A stretch of 64,000 bases of DNA from Flavobacterium hiemivividum (GTDB taxonomy: Bacteria; Bacteroidota; Bacteroidia; Flavobacteriales; Flavobacteriaceae): the NCBI RefSeq assembly GCF_004349145.1, contig NZ_SMFO01000001.1:310001-374000 (forward strand), in the 5' to 3' direction. The position numbers were made by a program, and so were the translations under genes. Of this stretch, positions 1 to 7,883 are shown piece after piece. Below the pieces are notes generated by a model. That model made no database searches. It was not told the DNA's origin and was given only the letters and a program-made list of their open reading frames with translations. Positions within the stretch are counted from its first letter, which is position 1. Every line of letters starts with the position of its first letter.

Positions 1-40
1 CTCAATTTGCATGCTGCAAATTTAATGACTATTTCTCGAT

Positions 41-68
41 TTGTTGTTTTGTTAATTTAATAACTTTG
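41..68 (+). promoter_or_regulatory. Candidate promoter upstream of the antitoxin gene
   Basis: A TTG at 41-43 is followed after 17 bases by TAACTTTG at 61-68, matching the Bacteroidetes primary sigma consensus TTG-N17-19-TANNTTTG. It would give a leader of about 140 bases before the gene at 215. A second -7-like box, TAAATTTG at 189-196, lies closer to the start but has no TTG at the right distance. I see nothing else in the first 214 bases. Confidence 0.45.
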
Positions 69-214
69 CAGCAAATTAAAAAAAACCGTGCAAATACACT
101 TCATTTTCCAAGAGTTAGAAGTCTATAATTTTATAGAAAATCGAATCAGAAGAACAGAACCAACTTAGAAACCTATTGTAAATTATCGTAAATTTGTATG
201 TAAAACAGTAAAAA

Positions 215-481
215 ATGGGACTTCAAGAATTAAAACAAAAAATTCAAAGGCAACTTGAAGATGCAGACGAACGCTCATTGCGCATCGTATCATCAGTTTT
301 TGACAATTATTTGAGCGAAGAAACACCCGATACATCTGTTGAAAATTCAATAACATTACAAGAAAAAAAAGCGATAGACGAAGCTCTTATACCAGTCGAG
401 AAAAAGCAAACCATCTCGCACGATTTGGTGATGGAAGAAACTAAAAAAAAGTATTCAAAATACTTTAAGGATAAAAATTGA
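215..481 (+). CDS. Putative antitoxin of a RelE/ParE-type toxin-antitoxin pair
   Basis: The product is a small, charged, probably helical protein of 88 residues with no signal peptide. Its C-terminal third is lysine-rich and carries no DNA-binding motif I can name. The role is inferred from position. Its stop codon is followed after no gap by a start codon for a reading frame that resembles a ParE/RelE toxin but carries two stop codons. An 80-90 residue acidic-then-basic protein directly upstream of a ParE-like gene is the usual Flavobacterium antitoxin arrangement. If so, this is an orphaned antitoxin that would once have bound and neutralised the neighbouring toxin. It could also be an unrelated small protein; homology to a named antitoxin family was not checked. 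Confidence 0.6.
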   Translation: MGLQELKQKIQRQLEDADERSLRIVSSVFDNYLSEETPDTSVENSITLQEKKAIDEALIPVEKKQTISHDLVMEETKKKYSKYFKDKN

Positions 482-760
482 ATGGACTTTAGCATCCAAA
501 AATGATTATTGAAAAACATTGAATTTTTAGAAAATCTTTGGTCGAAAAAGCAAGTTTAAAAATTTATTAATGAACTAAATTATTCGATTTCGTTGCTAAC
601 AAAAAAGAATATAATTTTCACTAAACCCGGTTATCAGAATGTCTACAAGATGGTAATTAAAAAACAAATTACGATGTATCATTCAATTGATAACAAAACT
701 ATATACCTATTGCGATTTTGGAATAACTACCAAGATTTAAGTAATTTTAAATTAAAATAA
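482..760 (+). pseudogene. Decayed RelE/ParE-family toxin gene with two in-frame stops
   Basis: An ATG at 482 directly follows the antitoxin stop and opens a 93-codon frame that stays open to TAA at 758-760, except for TGA at 503-505 and TAA at 557-559. Read through, it gives segments typical of ParE/RelE toxins: LLKNIEFLENLWSKKQ near the start, KFINELNYSISLL, then NVYKMVIKKQITMYHSI and TIYLLRFWNNYQD near the C-terminus. The last two match the beta-strand core of the family. No frameshift is needed, so the gene was inactivated by point mutation. The final base overlaps the ATG of the next gene. I judge it non-functional unless it restarts internally. Confidence 0.75.
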
Positions 761-1401
761 TGCATTTTATTTCCCAAGAATTAGAAGATTATATCGAACA
801 ACATTCTGAAAAAGAGCCCGCTCTATTAGCCGCTTTAAATAAAGAAACTTATCAGAAAATATTATTACCACGCATGTTGAGTGGCCATTTTCAAGGACGT
901 GTTTTAAGCATGCTTGCAAAACTGATTCGCCCAGTGAATATTCTTGAAATCGGCACCTATACAGGCTATTCCGCTTTGTGTTTGTGCGAAGGAATGCAAG
1001 ACGGCGGAACACTTCACACCATTGACATTAAAGAAGAATTAGTAGATTTTCAAAGGAAACATTTTGACAAATCGCCTTGGGGAAAGCAAATCATACAACA
1101 TCTAGGTGAAGCAGTAGATATTATACCTGTACTAGATGTAAAATTTGATTTGGTTTTTATTGATGCTGATAAGGAAAACTACATTAATTATTTTAATATC
1201 ATTTTGCCAAAAATGAACAAAGGAGGAATTATCCTTTCTGATAATGTTTTGTGGAGCGGAAAAGTACTAGAACCACTGCACCCAAACGACCTGAGCACAA
1301 AAATACTAGTAGAATATAATGAATTACTAAAAAATGACACTAGAGTTGAAACGGTGCTATTGCCTATCAGAGATGGTTTGACAGTGAGTAGAGTATTATA
1401 A
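760..1401 (+). CDS. Class I SAM-dependent O-methyltransferase
   Basis: This is a 213-residue cytosolic methyltransferase of the caffeoyl-CoA/catechol O-methyltransferase group (COG4122). It would transfer a methyl group from S-adenosylmethionine to a hydroxyl, probably with a divalent metal. The SAM motif I is LEIGTYTGYSAL at about residues 62-73, and an acidic residue ends the next strand (HTIDIKEE). The metal-binding motif is FIDADKENY at 133-141, followed by LSDNVLWSGKV. Length is normal for the family. The ATG at 760 overlaps the TAA of the upstream toxin remnant by one base, so it may once have been the end of that transcript. The substrate cannot be read from sequence. Confidence 0.9.
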   Translation: MHFISQELEDYIEQHSEKEPALLAALNKETYQKILLPRMLSGHFQGRVLSMLAKLIRPVNILEIGTYTGYSALCLCEGMQDGGTLHTIDIKEELVDFQRKHFDKSPWGKQIIQHLGEAVDIIPVLDVKFDLVFIDADKENYINYFNIILPKMNKGGIILSDNVLWSGKVLEPLHPNDLSTKILVEYNELLKNDTRVETVLLPIRDGLTVSRVL

Positions 1402-1442
1402 TTTCTTATTCTAAAAAACATCCTTCTTCCGCAAATTACTGC

Positions 1443-1580
1443 TTTAGCCCAGATTAAAAAGAATATCCTTGTGAATGAAAATGATTTTTTTCTAAACAAA
1501 AAAGAGCGACTAAAAGAAGCTCCTTTATTGTTATTGAAAAAACTATTTTCATTCATAAGATTGAAATGTAAAGCTGGAAT
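1443..1580 (+). ncRNA. Putative structured RNA element, copy C
   Basis: The element starts TTTAGCCCAGAT and ends AAGATTGAAATGTAAAGCTGG. The same framework recurs at 38831-38898 and, in a variant form, at 31979-32099. Positions 1468-1481 pair with 1546-1559 (14 bp, one mismatch). Their loop contains a further hairpin (about 1500-1526) of the form AAAGAGC...GCTCCTTT. The outer pairing CCAG (1449-1452) with CTGG (1574-1577) differs from copy B but remains complementary. It lies between convergent genes, so it may be in a 3' UTR. The family name is unknown to me; strand is assigned by matching copy B. Confidence 0.5.
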
Positions 1581-1594
1581 TGCTTCTTAAGGAT

Positions 1595-2158
1595 CTATAA
1601 CGGAAAATACTTTTTTTGAAGTGCTTGATAGATTTTAAAGACTAAATAGCCCGAAAATATTCCGAATAAATAACCACATATAATGTCAAGGGGATAATGC
1701 AAGCCTAAATAAATCCTACTATAAGCGAATACCAATGGCCATAAAAACAATAAGTAGCCGTATTTGAAGTGTCGAAATATAACAAAATAAATAAAGGTCG
1801 CAGCCGCCATACTGTTGGAAGCATGACCTGAGAAAAAACTATAGGAAGTGCGAACTTGTACTACACGTATAATCGAGTTAATTTCTGGATTACTGCAGGG
1901 GCGTAGCCTTTGAAACCCATTTTTCACCAAGTTAGTTGCCTGATCTGTAAATGTAATTAAAACGGCAATAGCCAAAACAAAAAATACCGTTTGTCTTAGT
2001 CCTAATTTTTTATAGACAATATATAATAGAAAAACAAAAAAAGGAGCCCAGTACGCTTGTTTCGTAATTATTAACCAAAGTCCATCATACGTTTCTGAAC
2101 CCAAACTGTTCAAAAAAATGAGTAATTTAGTATCTAGGGCCAGAATTTTATCGAGCAT
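1595..2158 (-). CDS. PAP2-family membrane phosphatase
   Basis: A 187-residue integral membrane protein with the three PAP2 (type 2 phosphatidic acid phosphatase) motifs in order. These are K79 followed seven residues later by RP (86-87), FFSGHAS at 108-114, and SRIYLGLHYPLD at 147-158. They supply the phosphate-binding residues and the two catalytic histidines. Hydrophobic segments near residues 25-50, 58-72, 118-130 and 135-150, and a last one after 158, fit a lipid phosphatase acting on phosphatidic acid, undecaprenyl pyrophosphate or phosphatidylglycerol phosphate. Which of these is the substrate cannot be told. Its start overlaps the stop of the tatA gene, so the two are probably co-transcribed from the promoter at 2506. 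Confidence 0.88.
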   Translation of the reverse strand: MLDKILALDTKLLIFLNSLGSETYDGLWLIITKQAYWAPFFVFLLYIVYKKLGLRQTVFFVLAIAVLITFTDQATNLVKNGFQRLRPCSNPEINSIIRVVQVRTSYSFFSGHASNSMAAATFIYFVIFRHFKYGYLLFLWPLVFAYSRIYLGLHYPLDIICGYLFGIFSGYLVFKIYQALQKKYFPL

Positions 2159-2484
2159 TATTTAGTTCGTTTGACAGGTCCTGTAATCTCTTCTATATCT
2201 TCCTGAACCTTCGTAGCTTGAGCAATAGAATCACCCATAAGATCATTCTTAACCTTATCGACCTGCGCATTAAAACTACCGGTTAAATCTGTCAAGGATT
2301 TAGTATCAAGACCATTAGCCTCCACTCCTTTTTGAATTTCACTTTTTATATCGTTAGTAGCATGTTTTAACTGCGCCATAGCTTTACCCATAGCACGCGC
2401 CATTTCTGGTACTTTATCTGAACCAAAAAGCATTAGCACAATAAACAATATAAAAACTAACTCTCCTCCTCCTATGCCAAACAT
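2158..2484 (-). CDS. tatA: Twin-arginine translocase TatA-family subunit
   Basis: TatA forms the pore of the twin-arginine pathway for folded proteins in the inner membrane. After a very short N-terminus comes one transmembrane helix (about residues 5-20). The hinge and amphipathic helix FGSDKVPEMARAMGKAM follows, then a polar, probably helical tail; the total is 108 residues. An in-frame TTG at 2517 would add 11 residues. That extension would run across a TANNTTTG promoter box (2506-2513) which sits correctly for the ATG at 2484, so I start the gene at 2484. The adjoining PAP2 gene overlaps its stop. No tatC is seen in the window. Confidence 0.88.
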   Translation of the reverse strand: MFGIGGGELVFILFIVLMLFGSDKVPEMARAMGKAMAQLKHATNDIKSEIQKGVEANGLDTKSLTDLTGSFNAQVDKVKNDLMGDSIAQATKVQEDIEEITGPVKRTK

Positions 2485-2505
2485 AATTATTAATTTTAAT
2501 TGCTG

Positions 2506-2513
2506 CAAAGATA
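2506..2513 (-). promoter_or_regulatory. -7 promoter box of tatA
   Basis: On the minus strand this reads TATCTTTG, a perfect TANNTTTG, 21 bases upstream of the tatA ATG. No TTG lies at the standard 17-19 base spacing. It decides the tatA start, because an upstream TTG start codon would lie inside or upstream of the promoter. Confidence 0.55.
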
Positions 2514-2550
2514 CCAAATTTAGAATCCACGCCTTTTAATTTTTTCACAA

Positions 2551-2576
2551 AAAAAGACTCAAAATTGAGTCTTTTT
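2551..2576 (-). terminator. Intrinsic terminator after the M1 peptidase gene
   Basis: A 10-bp perfect stem, AAAAAGACTC with GAGTCTTTTT, has a 6-base loop and is flanked by A and T runs, so it could work in both directions. It lies just downstream of the M1 peptidase stop (2593) on the minus strand. Confidence 0.7.
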
Positions 2577-2592
2577 TATTCTTAACTATTTC

Positions 2593-4833
2593 TTAGTCAA
2601 ATTTAGATTTCAACTCTGTTTTTGGCCAAGTATTATTAGTTACATCAATATCTGCTGTTTCTAACTTAGAGTCTATCTGAATCTTTTTTATCGCTTTTTC
2701 AGTAGCATAAACCTTCTTAGCGGTATCGTTATTTTTTCTCCAAATTTGAGCTGGATATTTAAAGTTTTCAATTGATCCATCCTCATACGTTAATTCAACA
2801 AGGATAGGCATTAGCAATCCGCCTGGTTTATTGAATTCTACTTCGTAGAAATACTTTGGAGACTTAAGATTTCCTTTTTCTTCGGCAGTTAAAGTGCTCA
2901 CATAGTCTGACAGTAATTTCACATCTTCAATTTCCAAGCCTTTCTTTTGACTTGATTTTAACTCAGTACTATTCTCTGCAATTAAATAAACATACGGCCC
3001 TTTATCTGTACCAAAACGTCCTTTTCTTACTTTCGAATCTTTCAGTTCCTTTGTAGGAGTTTCAGAAACGTAATATTGCTTTACCTCTTTAATTCCAATA
3101 TCTACAAAATCAGTGGAGTAAAACCAACCTCTCCAAAACCAGTCAAGATCAACGCCAGAAGCATCTTCCATTGTTCTAAAAAAGTCTTCAGGTGTAGGGT
3201 GCTTGAATTTCCAACGGTTTGAATACACCTTAAAGGCATGATCGAACAATTCTCTACCCATAATTGTTTCTCTAAGTATATTCAAAGCTGTAGCAGGCTT
3301 TCCGTATGCATTATTTCCAAACTGTATTATATTTTCTGAATTTGACATGATTGGCTCCAAGAAATTTTGATCACCACTCATATACGGTACAATATTCTTA
3401 GCTGGACCTCGTCTAGAAGGAAAATTAGTTCCTAATTCTTCCTCAGCAACATATTCTAAGAAAGAGTTTAAACCCTCATCCATCCAAGTCCATTGACGTT
3501 CATCTGAATTCACAATCATTGGAAAAAAGTTGTGTCCTACTTCATGAATCACAACGCCTATCATTCCGTTTTTAATTTGCTCACTTGTCTTTCCATTTTC
3601 ATCAGGACGACCAAAGTTCCAGCAAATCATGGGATATTCCATTCCTTGGTCTTCTGCAGAAACCGAAACTGCTTTCGAATAAGGGTAATCAAATGTCATT
3701 CTAGAATAGCTTTTTAAAGTATGCGCCACCATTGCTGTTGACGTTTCTCCCCACAGTGGATTTGCTTCTTTAGGATAAAGCGATATCGCCATTGAAGTTT
3801 TAGAATCTAATTGTACAGCCATTGCATCAAGAATAAACTTTCGCGAAGTAGCTATCCCAAAATCCCTAACATTTTTAGCGCTGAACTTCCATGTTTTTTT
3901 CTTGTCAGAAAAACCTTTTTCAGCTGCCTCAGCTTCTGCCTGAGTAACAATTACAACCGGTTTATCGAATGTTTTCTCCGCTAACTCATATCGCTTTACT
4001 TGAGCAGCAGTAAACACTTCGCTTCTATTCAGTAATTCACCTGTAGCCTCCATAACGTGGTCTGCAGGAACAGTTATGTTAACATCAAAATTTCCAAATG
4101 GCAAAGCGAATTCTCCACTTCCCCAAAATTGCATGTTCTGCCAACCTTCAACATCATTATAAACTGCCATTCTAGGATAGAATTGAGCAATTACATATAA
4201 TTTATTTCCATCTTTTTCGAATAATTCATAGCCAGAACGACCTCCTTCTTTTTGGTAATTATTAATGTTATACCACCATTTGATTGAAAATGACATCGAA
4301 GTACCTGGTTTCATTGGAGAAGCCAAATCAATTCTCATCATAGTTTGGTTAATGGTGTAATTCATTGGAGCACCTTTAACATCCTTTACATATTCAATAT
4401 TAAAACCGCGCTCTAAATCTTTTTTCAAAAATTTATCTACAAATCCAGAAGCAGGAAAAGTTTGTGTTATTCTTTCACTTTCCACTAACGGAGATTGAGA
4501 ATTTTTAGCGGCTTGATTTTGATCTAACTGCACCCATAAATATTCTAGATTATCCGGTGAATTGTTATAATAAGTGATCGTTTCATTACCACTTAATTTA
4601 GAATTTTTATCGTCTAACTCAATATTAATTTTATAATCTGCTTGTTGCTGGTAATAAGCTGGACCTGGAGCTCCCGCAGCGTTACGAAACATATTAGGCG
4701 TTGCTAATAAATCGTACATCTGACTAAATTTGTTCGTATCGTACTTGCCTGATTGTTTTGGAGAGACCGTTGTCGCTTTCTCTTGAGCAAACAACATTGC
4801 TGGGAGAATAAAAAATAATGTGATTTTTTTCAT
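2593..4833 (-). CDS. M1-family metallopeptidase (aminopeptidase N-like)
   Basis: A 746-residue secreted zinc aminopeptidase. It has an N-terminal signal peptide ending around residue 17 (FFILPAMLFAQ). The exopeptidase signature is present as GMEYP. The zinc motif is HEVGH at about 430-434, with the third ligand in DEGLN exactly 18 residues after the second histidine (E453). These are the hallmarks of gluzincin family M1. The protein would trim N-terminal residues from peptides in the periplasm or at the cell surface. There is no C-terminal type IX sorting domain that I recognise. The neighbouring gene at 4899-5402 shares its strand 65 bases upstream and may be in the same transcript. Confidence 0.92.
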   Translation of the reverse strand: MKKITLFFILPAMLFAQEKATTVSPKQSGKYDTNKFSQMYDLLATPNMFRNAAGAPGPAYYQQQADYKINIELDDKNSKLSGNETITYYNNSPDNLEYLWVQLDQNQAAKNSQSPLVESERITQTFPASGFVDKFLKKDLERGFNIEYVKDVKGAPMNYTINQTMMRIDLASPMKPGTSMSFSIKWWYNINNYQKEGGRSGYELFEKDGNKLYVIAQFYPRMAVYNDVEGWQNMQFWGSGEFALPFGNFDVNITVPADHVMEATGELLNRSEVFTAAQVKRYELAEKTFDKPVVIVTQAEAEAAEKGFSDKKKTWKFSAKNVRDFGIATSRKFILDAMAVQLDSKTSMAISLYPKEANPLWGETSTAMVAHTLKSYSRMTFDYPYSKAVSVSAEDQGMEYPMICWNFGRPDENGKTSEQIKNGMIGVVIHEVGHNFFPMIVNSDERQWTWMDEGLNSFLEYVAEEELGTNFPSRRGPAKNIVPYMSGDQNFLEPIMSNSENIIQFGNNAYGKPATALNILRETIMGRELFDHAFKVYSNRWKFKHPTPEDFFRTMEDASGVDLDWFWRGWFYSTDFVDIGIKEVKQYYVSETPTKELKDSKVRKGRFGTDKGPYVYLIAENSTELKSSQKKGLEIEDVKLLSDYVSTLTAEEKGNLKSPKYFYEVEFNKPGGLLMPILVELTYEDGSIENFKYPAQIWRKNNDTAKKVYATEKAIKKIQIDSKLETADIDVTNNTWPKTELKSKFD

Positions 4834-4898
4834 GGATAGAATTCGAAATTATTTAAGTGCGTGAAAATACTGATTTTTAACAAATAACAAATCTTTTA

Positions 4899-5402
4899 TC
4901 AGAATTTTAACATTCGTTTAGTGGAAGATGCAGTAAAAAGAAAGCTTTCCTTAGCGCCTAAAACAGTGAAGTGAGCAATATTTTGTTGCTCTGAATTCCA
5001 ACCAACTAAAATAGTATTGTAAACCTCAAGTGATTTTAATTTAGAGACATCCCTAATGCTTAAATAACAAATAAGAACATCACCTTCCATTTCTTTACTT
5101 AAAAATCCCATTGCCTTAGATTGCCCATTGACTTTCATTGTGAGATTTTCAGCGAGATACTTTTTAAGGACAACCACATCTTCAGGAGATTCCGTGTCTG
5201 TACCTAAATAAAACTTCTTTTTGTATTTTTTTTCCAAGGCGTTATTCAAGTCATCGACAAAAACGCGAGCAGTTATTTGCAACATTTGCTTCTCTGAAGC
5301 ATAATTAATTTGATATATCGCCACATAAAATTTATGAAAGCCAAAAGAAGTTAAACTCACAAAGAAGACTCCGAATACTAGATATGCTATTATTTTTTTC
5401 AT
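4899..5402 (-). CDS. Small exported protein, DUF6702-like
   Basis: A 167-residue protein with a signal peptide (hydrophobic residues 5-20, SFGFHKF after the likely cleavage site). The body alternates beta-strand-like and charged segments and includes HKFYVAIYQINYASEKQ, a start I associate with the DUF6702 family of Flavobacteria. No catalytic motif is visible. It ends just before the M1 peptidase gene on the same strand. Proteins of this group often sit beside that peptidase, so an accessory role is possible but is inference only. Function unknown. Confidence 0.65.
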   Translation of the reverse strand: MKKIIAYLVFGVFFVSLTSFGFHKFYVAIYQINYASEKQMLQITARVFVDDLNNALEKKYKKKFYLGTDTESPEDVVVLKKYLAENLTMKVNGQSKAMGFLSKEMEGDVLICYLSIRDVSKLKSLEVYNTILVGWNSEQQNIAHFTVLGAKESFLFTASSTKRMLKF

Positions 5403-5505
5403 TTTGTAAAAATAGGAATTCTATCGTACTCTTCCTTTTTTGTTATCATAAAATCAATTAAGTTAAATTAATTCATAGTAACCAAAAGAGATTGTCTTTT
5501 TAGAG

Positions 5506-6255
5506 CTAAAAAACTGTAATTTTTTTGTATTCCGTATTTTTTGTAATTAGAAAATCCATAAGTTGGAATTCCTCACTAGGCTGCATTAAAGCTCTTGATC
5601 GCGGATCATTTTCACAAAAAACTAGAAAGAGTTTAATTTCATCATCTTTTAGAGTTAATGTATTGGAGAAAAAAGAATAATTAATTTTTTTCAAGACTAG
5701 CTCTGAGAAGCTGGTGTCTTTATAAAAGTCGACTTTTTCAGGATTACTCTTTCTCAATATTTTCAAAACATCTTTATATATCCTAACAAAGTCCATTCCA
5801 TACTCAATACTTCCGTCTCGAGGCATAGTTATATTTTTTGGCGCAGAATGGTCATCACCATAATATTTTACGTCAACATACCTCTGTGATCCGCCAGAAA
5901 TAGGGCTTAATTCTTTTTTGGCTGCTATTAAAACTTCCTTCAATTCATTTGTAAAAACTTCCAATACTACCACAAATTGAGGATTTATAAACTCTTTTTC
6001 CGAAAGCACGATTTTTTTAGATTTAAATGTCAAACTCGAGAAAACCAGTGTATCATTTACTTTTGCCTCAACCTCAAAAAAACCAAATTGATTTACAATG
6101 ACGCCTGTTTTTGAGTTGACATTAAAAACAATTACGTTTTCAACGGGAGCCAAATCGTTTCTAACCTGGCCTTTCAATGTTTTTCTAGAATCAATTTGAC
6201 TAAAGCAAAACTGACAAAACAAAGAGAAGATTAAGATTCCTATTTTAGTTTTCAT
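5506..6255 (-). CDS. CarboxypepD_reg-like exported protein (paralogue 3 of 3)
   Basis: A 249-residue exported protein with a signal peptide (FSLFCQFCFSQ). An N-terminal beta-sandwich of the carboxypeptidase-D regulatory-like type follows (LKGQVRNDLAPVENVIVFN through VLEVFTNELKEVLI, about residues 28-110). This is the plug-like domain that also begins many TonB-dependent receptors, but no barrel follows. It is the most diverged member of the three-gene array. It keeps the overall layout but has lost the IPxGQKxYTxAERKL segment and carries GGSQRYVDVKYYGDDH instead. Its start overlaps the previous gene's end by 11 bases, indicating tight co-transcription. Role unknown; cell-envelope location is inferred. 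Confidence 0.72.
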   Translation of the reverse strand: MKTKIGILIFSLFCQFCFSQIDSRKTLKGQVRNDLAPVENVIVFNVNSKTGVIVNQFGFFEVEAKVNDTLVFSSLTFKSKKIVLSEKEFINPQFVVVLEVFTNELKEVLIAAKKELSPISGGSQRYVDVKYYGDDHSAPKNITMPRDGSIEYGMDFVRIYKDVLKILRKSNPEKVDFYKDTSFSELVLKKINYSFFSNTLTLKDDEIKLFLVFCENDPRSRALMQPSEEFQLMDFLITKNTEYKKITVF

Positions 6256-6988
6256 TTGCTATGATTTTATTGTATTTTTTAGCTAAGCTGATAATCAGAA
6301 ATTGAGATAATGTTTTGTTCCTCGATTTTAAAGAAGCTACTAAATCATCGTCCTCAACACAATAATATTGAAATCCCCGTATATATTCTTCAGGAATATT
6401 TAGGGTTTCAGTGTAATAATCAGGTTTAAAAAGATAGTCTAACCTGACTAACATTTGCTCTTTATATTCAATCGCAACTTCTTTTTTAATCATGGTCTTT
6501 CGTCCTGAAATAGAATTCAGAAGACCATCAATGCCGCCGCCCGAGGTTGCTGTATATAATTTTCTTTCGGCAGGCGTATATTTCTTTTGTCCAAACGGAA
6601 TGATTCCTAAATTCTCAGCACTAATCTGACTTCGCTCATCAATAACAACTTCCTGTAAATCAATACTTTTTGTAGTCATTTTAATTTGCATAAGACTCGA
6701 AGTCAAATCGTTTTTTTCAACTCGTTTACGTAAAGTTACAAGATTTATAGCAGAAAAGACTAAAACATCCCCTTCTTTTACAAAAAGAAAAAAATCTCCG
6801 CTTTCATCAGAAGTAGTTGAATTAGCAGCGGTTATATTACTAATATTAACCCCTTCGACAGAAACAGAATCAAAACTAATTTTCCCATGAATTTTCTTAG
6901 GCTCGACACTTTGTCCCAAAACAAACTGAGAAAATAAAATTAAAAACAAGACAAAAGTACTATTCGTTTTCACAAGCAAGGATTTCAT
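6245..6988 (-). CDS. CarboxypepD_reg-like exported protein (paralogue 2 of 3)
   Basis: A 247-residue exported protein with a signal peptide (VLFLILFSQFVLGQ) and an N-terminal CarboxypepD_reg-like beta-sandwich (IHGKISFDSVSVEGVNISN onward). A shared motif, IPFGQKKYTPAERKLYTATS, follows at about residues 131-150. The segment LLNSISGRKTMIKKE and a C-terminal region with RGFQYYCVEDDDLVASL also match the upstream paralogue. The family is common in Flavobacteria and has no known activity. The ATG lies 29 bases inside the end of the previous gene, an unusually long overlap. A later start at a GTG or TTG within the first few codons would shorten it but leave less of the signal peptide. Confidence 0.72.
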   Translation of the reverse strand: MKSLLVKTNSTFVLFLILFSQFVLGQSVEPKKIHGKISFDSVSVEGVNISNITAANSTTSDESGDFFLFVKEGDVLVFSAINLVTLRKRVEKNDLTSSLMQIKMTTKSIDLQEVVIDERSQISAENLGIIPFGQKKYTPAERKLYTATSGGGIDGLLNSISGRKTMIKKEVAIEYKEQMLVRLDYLFKPDYYTETLNIPEEYIRGFQYYCVEDDDLVASLKSRNKTLSQFLIISLAKKYNKIIANEN

Positions 6989-7721
6989 TGTATTTTAGAG
7001 CTAACTCTCCTAGTAAGAATTCAGTTGTTATTTTATTTTTTGATTCTAAAATTTTTGTAAATTTTTCGTTTTCTACAGCATAATATTCAAATCCTTTAAT
7101 GTAGTCTGCAGGAATCTTCAGCTTATCTACAAAATGACTTCTATCAAACATGGCGTCTAACTGTCTCATGTAAGACTCTTTCTTTTCTACTTTAAGCTCT
7201 TTTTTAAGCATGGCCGTTCTGCCACTCAAAAAATTAAACAAAGGATCTGCAGAAACAGAGCCTCCAGCCATAGATCCCGCAGAAGCAGAAGCATTTAAAC
7301 CCGTAGCGGTTTGTAACTTTCTTTCTGCGGCTGTGTAGGATTTCTGACCTGATGGAATTATACCCAATGAAACCGAATTGATATTATCATACCGCCGAAT
7401 TACGACCTCGTCCAACTGATTCATAATCGGCTCCATTTTTACAAAAAACAATGCATCACTAAAGTCTTTGACCGCCAATACAATTCGTCTTCTTTTAAAC
7501 TGCACCGCCGAAAACAACAAGGTATCCCCAGCTAGTCCCGCAATATTGAAATAGCCATCACTAGCCGTTATCACAGCTTTTTCGGTACTTAAATTAATAA
7601 CATATACTCCATCCACGTTAAAAGCGCCACCATTTATTTTCCCTTTTAGTTCAGAAAAAGCAGATTCCTGCGCCATAGTCACAGTGGTAAAAAGAATCAT
7701 AAAAAGAAATCTAACCACCAT
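6960..7721 (-). CDS. CarboxypepD_reg-like exported protein (paralogue 1 of 3)
   Basis: The first gene of a three-gene array, 253 residues. It has a signal peptide (FLFMILFTTVTMAQ) and a CarboxypepD_reg-like domain (LKGKINGGAFNVDGVYVIN to MNQLDEVVI, about residues 25-110). It then has IPSGQKSYTAAERKLQTATG and LFNFLSGRTAMLKKEL, nearly the same as in the next gene. A small Ala/Gly/Ser-rich insert (about 145-158) separates the two motifs and is absent from paralogue 2. The last third includes KGFEYYAVENEKF. The cell-envelope location follows from the signal peptide; the function is not known. Confidence 0.72.
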   Translation of the reverse strand: MVVRFLFMILFTTVTMAQESAFSELKGKINGGAFNVDGVYVINLSTEKAVITASDGYFNIAGLAGDTLLFSAVQFKRRRIVLAVKDFSDALFFVKMEPIMNQLDEVVIRRYDNINSVSLGIIPSGQKSYTAAERKLQTATGLNASASAGSMAGGSVSADPLFNFLSGRTAMLKKELKVEKKESYMRQLDAMFDRSHFVDKLKIPADYIKGFEYYAVENEKFTKILESKNKITTEFLLGELALKYNEILACENE

Positions 7722-7883
7722 AAATAAATTATATCAGTTTTTTATTCTCAACTGGTAAATGTATCCTAATCTCTTCCAAATTAATTACTAAGGAGTTGGT
7801 AAAAAAAAGTTAATAAAAAATAAAAAACATTATTATAAGAAACCTGATTTTATATCTTTAACTCCAATAAAATAACACAAGAA

